The notes under the pieces are model-generated. The model had not been told where the DNA came from. It ran no database searches and was given only the letters and a program-made list of their open reading frames with translations. A DNA stretch of 16,148 nt from CAZUSP01 sp964623505 (GTDB lineage Bacteria; Patescibacteriota; Minisyncoccia; Minisyncoccales; UBA1441), in the NCBI GenBank assembly GCA_964623505.1, contig CAZUSP010000013.1, positions 1 through 16,148 of the forward strand. The letters run 5' to 3'. The stretch's first letter is position 1, and each line of letters starts with the position of its first letter. A program made the translations under genes and the position numbers. Shown here one piece after another: positions 11,365 to 16,148 of this stretch.

Positions 11365-12599
11365 TCAACCTGAAAGACGCTGAAACAAGCGATTCACCTC
11401 TCCTACTTCTTCCTTAACCCTGATAGCTGTCTCATTGAAGCCCTTCAAATAAACATCATCCAAGAAGCGGATCGAGAAAGAGCGACGTAGCCCATGCCGA
11501 GCTCAAAGCGTTTGGAAAGATCCATTTCGGCCGCATCCAAGGTCATCCTCTGGCTTTTGTGAATAGTGATCGCCCAAGCCAGTTTCAGGAGCAACTGCTC
11601 TAAAGAGGCCAGTGTCTCCCCTTGCTCGTCTTCGATTCGCCAAGTCTCGGAAATAACTTTGATCTCACACCCTTGTTTGGTTCTAACAATGGGATAGTTT
11701 TTCGCCCCAAAGCCAACCACCGCGCCAATGGTGCCATTGATAAACCCCTCCTCAAAATTGTTCCGAATGAACATGACTAAGGCTCCTTTTTAAGAACCAG
11801 TTTTTCTTCAGTCAAGCAATGGCGATAAAGTATTTCCGCCAAATCAGACAAACAGGCACTCTTCTGGTAATAAACATTTTCTTTTTCATTGACCTTGGCC
11901 AGCCGAATCTTGTTGATCCTGTCGACGTCAACGTTATGGGTATAAAGTTTGGTTACATCCAAAGGAGAGTCATTGTCCTGAATTCTCTTTTCTAGCTCTC
12001 TAATCTCTTCCGGGCCCGCCTTATTTTGTCAAATTGACTTCAAAAAATGTAAATGCTTTGCATCTGTTTGACGCCACTGATCTTCTAAGTAACAAACCCT
12101 TAAGCCCAACTTTTCCCAAGTTTTTGAATGATAAGCGAATTGAGAAACATACTCATCCCCATATTTATTCGCCGGCGAAAGCTGAAAGAAATTGCCTGAC
12201 AAAACCACCTGAAGACCTCCAAACGGCTTTCAGCTGCCTCTAAAGCGGCGAATGATTTCGCTGACAGGCCAAAGCGAACCGGGAGCATTGAAATTTCATC
12301 AATGATCAAACCTGGCTGTCTTGAATCCGTTTTTTTAAATACTTCTTTCGAGGAACCTTCTTGAGATTGCCCTTGCTAAGCTCGGCCAAAATTCTCATGC
12401 CCGATCAGGAATGAATGGTCATACCATTAAGATGAGTCGAGGCAATGCCGGTTGAGGCAGTAACGCCAACCGGAGTGTTTTCTTCTCGCAAAAAGCTTAT
12501 GTATTTGTTCAGTAAATGTGTCTTTCCGCTTCCGGCTCGACCGGTCAGGAAAACATTCCGGCCGCTTTTTAGAACTTCAAGTGCTTCTTGTTGTTTCAT
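11365..12599 (-). pseudogene. Pif1/RecD-like superfamily 1 helicase, heavily decayed
   Basis: Fragments in consecutive order rebuild a Pif1-like helicase. MKQQEALEVLKSGRNVFLTG with Walker A GRAGSGKT and GMTIHS stops at TGA (12405-12407), where the family has Trp (HSWSG). LIIDEISML (motif II) is in a second frame from 12309. SEIIRRFRGS-TGA(12230-12232)-KPFGGLQVVLSGNFFQLSP and YLEDQWRQTD are in a third. Then comes TGA 12029-12031 (probably from CGA, SIRQNK), followed by LYTHNVDVDRIN to TAG 11777, a frameshift, MFIRNNFEEGFINGTIGAVV and AWAITIHKSQRMTLD, a frameshift near 11480, and FLDDVYLKGFNE to TGA 11365. The conserved Gly of HKSQGMTLD is Arg. Three nonsense and at least four frameshift lesions: inactive. 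Confidence 0.92.
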
Positions 12600-12808
12600 C
12601 GAAAAAATCCCTAAGATCCTTAGTTTTAACACAAAAGATGAATCGACGAGAAGTTGATTGAGGGGAAATCTAAAAAGCCGGCTAAATGGGTTCCGGTGAA
12701 TTGCAAGAATTTGCGGTGACCGAAGGCGCAACAAAACCGTCCACAAGAGAATCGATAAATCTTTTTTCTTTTACAATGCACCACATCACGGTTCCACGAA
12801 TCTGGAAA
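12600..12808. other. 209-bp spacer without recognised gene
   Basis: Between the Pif1 pseudogene and the CapA-propeller gene. The minus strand holds a 47-codon ATG frame (12682-12825, MKKFGDFQIRGTV...) overlapping the end of the propeller gene by 17 bp, but it has no SD and no recognisable features. No hairpin terminator with a U-run is obvious for the upstream gene. Confidence 0.4.
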
Positions 12809-14902
12809 TCACCAAATTTTTTCATCGGTGGTTGTTTCTTCAAAAGAAGGAATTTCGCAAAGCGTTACTCGGCCATCCAAAAAATCTGAATAAACAAAAT
12901 GACGACCGTCGGGAGAAATAGCCAAGCCGGTAGGTTGCCTGCCGCCAGTCAGGGTAGCTAAAATTTTACCGTTAGCTGTTTCAAAAAAATAAATTGAACC
13001 TGATCTTGGTCCAGGGAGATTGATTCTTCCCGAAGAATGATTCGGTCCCCGATTGGAAACAATTAGAATTTTTTTATCAGGAGTTAAAACGATGGTATTG
13101 GGGTTAACATCAGTTTTAGCCAACTCTTCGACTTCACCAGTTTTCATATTTACCTTAAAAATTTTAGCCAAAGCCATGTCGGAAAAATAAAGAACTTCTT
13201 TTTCTTCATCGCCAACAATGTGACGCATTGCCCCACCACTTTTGAAAAGAACCGAACTTTTTCCAGTTTCAAGGTCAATTTTTTGAATTTCGCCTTCTCC
13301 AAAACCAGCAACATAAAGGGTTGAGCTATCTTTTGTCGCATAGATTCCGCGAGGAGTAAAAACCGTCGGAATTTTTTTTATCAATTTTCCGCTTTTCAAA
13401 TCAATAACCGCGATATCGTTGCTGATCCAATTTGAGCTGTAAAGAAAATTTTCATCCGGAGAGGAAGTCAATACTTTTGTCCAACTTCCACCGGTTTCAA
13501 AAATTCGCAAAATTTCCTTTGTTTGGGCATCAATTTCAAAAACTCTGGCCGTTTCCATTTGACTGACGAAAGCCCGGGAACCCTCCCGGTCAAATATGAT
13601 TTCAACTCCGCCGCCAGCTGGCAAAACAATATCTTTTTTGTGTTCTCCGCTTTTGGCATCAAAAACCACCACTCCTCTTTTTTTGTTCATTAAAGAAGTC
13701 ACCCAAAACTCTTTTCCGTCTGGCGAAAAAACAACCGCTTTCGGTGAAGGAACGCCTGAAATTTTGTAAAGGCATTTTATTGATTGTCCTGGTAGGTTTT
13801 TTGAGAGAGAAGTGGTCCGATAAGAAAAAACAGGTTGATAGTTTTCGCTTTGCTTGGCCTCAGATTCAACCGCTGGCTGTTCAGCCACGGGCTGAAAGTA
13901 TTGATTAATTTTTACTTTTATCGGAATTGCTTCCTTTATTTCTTTATTCTCAATTTTCACTCTTAACAAAAGGCCGGTCATTGTTTCTTCGGAGAAATTT
14001 TGATCGAAAATGAAGTTTCCCAATGAATAGGCAATGTATCCTTCTTGATATTTTTCTACCGGCTGAACGACGTGAGGATGGTGCCCAGCTATCAAATCAG
14101 CTCCAGCCTCGATGGCCATTTTGGCCAAATCAACTTGAAACCGGTCAGGCTGTTTTTGATATTCTATGCCCCCGTGAAAAGAAACAATTAAAATATCAAC
14201 TTGCTGTTTGGCTTTTTCAACATCTTCTTTTATTTTTTCGAAATCTCTTCTCGAGATCCAGGCAATTCCTGGGCTATTTTTACCTGCCCGCCAATCCTCA
14301 GGCCCCAAATTAGTATAGGCTAAAAAACCAATTTTTGTCCCTTTAATTTCTTTGATAACTGGCGAGAAAGCTTCTTTTTCACCGAAACCAGCTCCCACAT
14401 AATCAATACCAGCTTCTTTCAGCCTTGAAAAAGTATCAAGGAAAGCTGCTTTCCCGTAATCTAAAGTGTGATTATTCGCCAAAGCCAAAACATCAAACCC
14501 AGCAGAAACTAAACCTTCGATTGCTTGAGGATCTGCCCGAAAAGAATAAATACTGCCGACCCTGGTTCCTTTGTCTGAGATTGGACTTTCTAAATTTCCA
14601 AACAAAAGGTCAGCTTTTTTAAGATCATCAGCTATTTTAAAAAAAGGAAACCTAAAATCTCCTTGGCCGTATTTTTTTATTTTCGCTTCCACTCCTCGAT
14701 CGAGCATTATGTCTCCAACTAAAATAACCGTAACTTCCTCTCCTTCGTTAATTGTTTGCTCTTCAATCGGTTGACTGTTGAAAAAGGGTTCCTGTCTAAC
14801 CTTAGCTTGGAATTCCACTCTTTCAATTGTTTTGAGTTGAAGCAAAAAATAACCTCCGAGAAAAAACACCATTCCAAAGAAAATTATTTTGAAAATTTTC
14901 AT
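12809..14902 (-). CDS. CapA-like metallophosphoesterase domain fused to a seven-repeat YVTN-type beta-propeller
   Basis: 697 residues. N-terminal signal anchor (about 4-22). The CapA/PgsA-capsule-synthesis (PGA_cap) domain spans about 57-330, with metal-site motifs VGDIMLDR (62-69), GNLESP (102-107), ANNHTLDYG (142-150), SFHGG (241-245), GHHPHV (273-278) and SLGNFIFD (293-300). After a 50-residue linker, residues ~381-690 hold seven repeats of the YVTN/SMP-30 type: FSPDGKEFWVTS, FDREGSRAFVSQ, SSPDENFLYSSN, ATKDSSTLYVAG, DEEKEVLYFSD, LTPDKKILIVSN, ISPDGRHFVYSD. CapA proteins act in polyglutamate capsule or wall-related chemistry; no capB/capC genes lie here, so capsule synthesis is unproven. 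The propeller presumably binds a surface partner. The frame is fully intact between two decayed regions. Confidence 0.9.
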   Translation of the reverse strand: MKIFKIIFFGMVFFLGGYFLLQLKTIERVEFQAKVRQEPFFNSQPIEEQTINEGEEVTVILVGDIMLDRGVEAKIKKYGQGDFRFPFFKIADDLKKADLLFGNLESPISDKGTRVGSIYSFRADPQAIEGLVSAGFDVLALANNHTLDYGKAAFLDTFSRLKEAGIDYVGAGFGEKEAFSPVIKEIKGTKIGFLAYTNLGPEDWRAGKNSPGIAWISRRDFEKIKEDVEKAKQQVDILIVSFHGGIEYQKQPDRFQVDLAKMAIEAGADLIAGHHPHVVQPVEKYQEGYIAYSLGNFIFDQNFSEETMTGLLLRVKIENKEIKEAIPIKVKINQYFQPVAEQPAVESEAKQSENYQPVFSYRTTSLSKNLPGQSIKCLYKISGVPSPKAVVFSPDGKEFWVTSLMNKKRGVVVFDAKSGEHKKDIVLPAGGGVEIIFDREGSRAFVSQMETARVFEIDAQTKEILRIFETGGSWTKVLTSSPDENFLYSSNWISNDIAVIDLKSGKLIKKIPTVFTPRGIYATKDSSTLYVAGFGEGEIQKIDLETGKSSVLFKSGGAMRHIVGDEEKEVLYFSDMALAKIFKVNMKTGEVEELAKTDVNPNTIVLTPDKKILIVSNRGPNHSSGRINLPGPRSGSIYFFETANGKILATLTGGRQPTGLAISPDGRHFVYSDFLDGRVTLCEIPSFEETTTDEKIW

Positions 14903-14909
14903 TTGATTA

Positions 14910-15121
14910 AAATTTAAGATAATCCCCCGTTTTATAGAACCAAAGATGCGATTAGGGGAAAAAACCAGAACTTCATCCTCTAATTCTCCCGAAAGCTATT
15001 TTAATTCAATCAGAGAATAGTTGCAAATCGCCTCTCTGATTAAACGAAAGAATCTCTCAATGGTCTTTTTGTTGATATCTAGCTCTCCCGCTATTCTCAT
15101 AAAAGCTGGTAGGTAAGCTGA
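14910..15121 (-). mobile_element. remnant of an IS1595/ISXO2-like transposase gene
   Basis: Minus strand frame ending at TAG 14996 reads SAYLPAFMRIAGELDINKKT, then IERFFRLIREAICNYSLIEL. This resembles the helix-turn-helix part of IS1595-group transposases (KTVxRFFRLIREAIY...). After the TAG the same frame gives LSGELEDE, matching the LSGEIExDE catalytic-Asp block of that family, and then VLVF...IFGSIKRG, resembling a later strand. The stretch between them is missing. No inverted repeats or target duplication were identified. Its 5' edge coincides with the break in the beta-propeller gene fragment at about 15121/15122, suggesting an old insertion or deletion junction. Confidence 0.55.
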
Positions 15122-15368
15122 GAACAACAAACCATTTTTCTCCCTCCCTTGCTGTATAAACAACTTGTTTGTCATCTGGGCTAAAAACAATTTCATCAAC
15201 CCTATAATTCTCAGGAATCGTTGCCAATTTTGTTGTTTCTAAGTTTAATTCAGGTGTTATCTTTGCTGGCGGTGGAGTCGCTTTCTTTGGCTAAAACTGC
15301 CAAAGCAAAAGAGTGCTGATGCTCATTAAAACTACTTCGCCGATAATGATAAAGATCTTTTTAGACAT
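15122..15368 (-). pseudogene. N-terminal fragment of an anchored WD40/PD40-like propeller protein
   Basis: From ATG 15368 the product has a membrane anchor (KKIFIIIGEVVLMSISTLLL). In-frame TAG 15291-15293 is codon 26, followed by a Pro-rich linker (PKKATPPPAKITPEL) and the first propeller repeat (YRVDEIVFSPDDKQVVYTA, REGEKWFVV). Homology stops at about 15122, where transposase-like sequence begins in another frame. Thus one nonsense codon plus loss of the rest of the gene: not functional. It may be a decayed neighbour or relative of the intact propeller gene downstream, although its repeat belongs to the PD40 type rather than the YVTN type. Confidence 0.7.
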
Positions 15369-15449
15369 AGGGTTTGATTAATTTTTAAAATTTAATTTTT
15401 ATATTTTTTTAATTTATTATTGTTCGACCTTTTAGAATTTAATTTTCAT

Positions 15450-16109
15450 TTATCTTTTATTGATTTCTATCCGGGCGCGGAGACGAATGCTTTCTATAAT
15501 TTCCTGAACAGCCACGATTTGGCTTAGCCAGGCAAAAATAATACCCAAGGTAATTAATAAAAATCCGAAATTAGATAAGGCTGAATCTAAATTATTCAGC
15601 TGCGAAATGAGTAAAAAGATAAATCCGAGTGCATATAAAATGAACTTGGTTCTTCCCAGAATATTCGGTTCGGGAGTTTTTGCCCATTTATTCTTTAAAA
15701 GCCAGATTCCATATACAATTAACAATGTTTCGGGCAGAATTATATGGACTATGAGATTTAAACCGATAAGATTGTGGGCAAACAAATACCATAAAATTCC
15801 TGCTACTAGAATCTTGTCAGTCATCGGGTCAAAAATTTTTCCGAAATCGGTAATTTGATTTCTTTTTCTGGCTAACACCCCGTCTATTATATCGGTCAGC
15901 GTGCCGCTTACGGCTAAAAACAACGCTGGTCCTGCGCTAATAAATCTGGGGAAAAAGAACAGCCAGGCAAGCGCAAAACGAAGTGTCGTAATATGATTCG
16001 GTTTTACTTCCCGGGGAATAAATTCTAAATATTTGATTAAAAAATTGTCCCTTAAATGGATTTCCGCAGTTGTTAGTTCCCTTATTTTCCGATAAACTTT
16101 TTTGAACAT
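15450..16109 (-). CDS. CDP-alcohol phosphatidyltransferase (PgsA-like)
   Basis: 219 residues with about five membrane segments. The family transfers a substituted phosphate from a CDP-linked lipid to an alcohol in phospholipid synthesis. The complete CAP signature is visible: Asp73, Asp76-Gly77, Ala80-Arg81, Gly90, Asp94 and Asp98 (TDIIDGVLARKRNQ, then FGKIFDPMTDK). Length and the PNHITTLRFALAW start fit phosphatidylglycerophosphate synthase, but cardiolipin- or inositol-type members share the motif, so the alcohol is uncertain. The Arg/Lys-rich C-terminus is cytoplasmic. AT-rich spacer (15369-15449) lies downstream. The start is preceded only by AAGG directly against ATG, too close to be a normal SD. 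Confidence 0.88.
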   Translation of the reverse strand: MFKKVYRKIRELTTAEIHLRDNFLIKYLEFIPREVKPNHITTLRFALAWLFFFPRFISAGPALFLAVSGTLTDIIDGVLARKRNQITDFGKIFDPMTDKILVAGILWYLFAHNLIGLNLIVHIILPETLLIVYGIWLLKNKWAKTPEPNILGRTKFILYALGFIFLLISQLNNLDSALSNFGFLLITLGIIFAWLSQIVAVQEIIESIRLRARIEINKR

Positions 16110-16148
16110 CCTTGATTTTTCAATTAATTGAAGTCTCGCTTGTCTTGC

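Noticed and set aside
10573..12407. UGA reassigned to Trp or Gly, suggested by TGA at conserved Trp positions in the Pif1 and AlkD remnants
   Set aside because: Intact genes (thpR, sdpI-like, Gmad2 protein, CAP protein) end in TGA with normal ATGA overlaps, and the remnants also carry frameshifts and other stops.
12682..12825. 47-codon minus-strand ORF overlapping the end of the CapA-propeller gene
   Set aside because: No SD, no recognisable features, and it lies in a region of decay; not supportable as a gene.
12809..14902. Capsular poly-gamma-glutamate biosynthesis operon
   Set aside because: Only a CapA-like domain is present; no CapB ligase or CapC genes adjoin it.
1..16148. CRISPR arrays, tandem repeats, att sites or prophage genes
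   Set aside because: No regularly spaced direct repeats, integrase, phage structural genes or paired direct repeats were seen.

Overview
This window is a compact, mostly leftward-transcribed piece of a bacterial chromosome. The likely source is a member of the Candidate Phyla Radiation (Patescibacteria); this is an inference. The supporting signs are short intergenic gaps, many ATGA start/stop overlaps, few Shine-Dalgarno (SD) sites, extended -10 boxes that sit on or next to start codons, and a 23S rRNA gene with no 16S gene beside it. Cell-wall genes are present (murC, an undecaprenyl diphosphate synthase). UGA is used as an ordinary stop in intact genes.

Layout. 1-112 is the 5' end of a 23S rRNA gene on the minus strand. 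113-761 has no convincing protein gene. It holds promoter-like, boxA-like and terminator-like signals in front of 23S, a strongly self-complementary block (400-611) that looks like a structured RNA, and a bidirectional terminator. 762-2944 carries a tiny membrane protein, murC and an RNA 2',3'-cyclic phosphodiesterase. Then come a divergent hypothetical gene, a CAP-domain secreted protein, and a rightward 69-residue gene whose leader matches the whole 16S 3' tail. 4673-7876 is a leftward gene train: Gmad2-domain protein, degenerate ComF-like protein, tRNA-binding OB-fold protein, ferredoxin, HEPN-motif protein, frame-disrupted Cys-rich small protein, uppS. 7959-10324 holds a 41-residue Lys-rich histone-H1-like protein, a small membrane protein, rmuC and an SdpI-family protein.

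10323-12599 and 14910-15368 are zones of gene decay. They contain an alkD (DNA glycosylase) remnant, an anchored protein gene interrupted by one in-frame TAA, a Pif1-like helicase pseudogene with at least three nonsense codons and four frameshifts, and a beta-propeller gene fragment ending at a transposase fragment. An intact large gene lies between them: a CapA-like phosphoesterase domain fused to a seven-repeat YVTN-type propeller. A CDP-alcohol phosphatidyltransferase closes the window.

No complete new defence or mobile system is visible. The best leads are the structured RNA beside the unlinked 23S gene, the full-length anti-SD leader with its unknown product, the HEPN-motif gene, and the leaderless-type starts.
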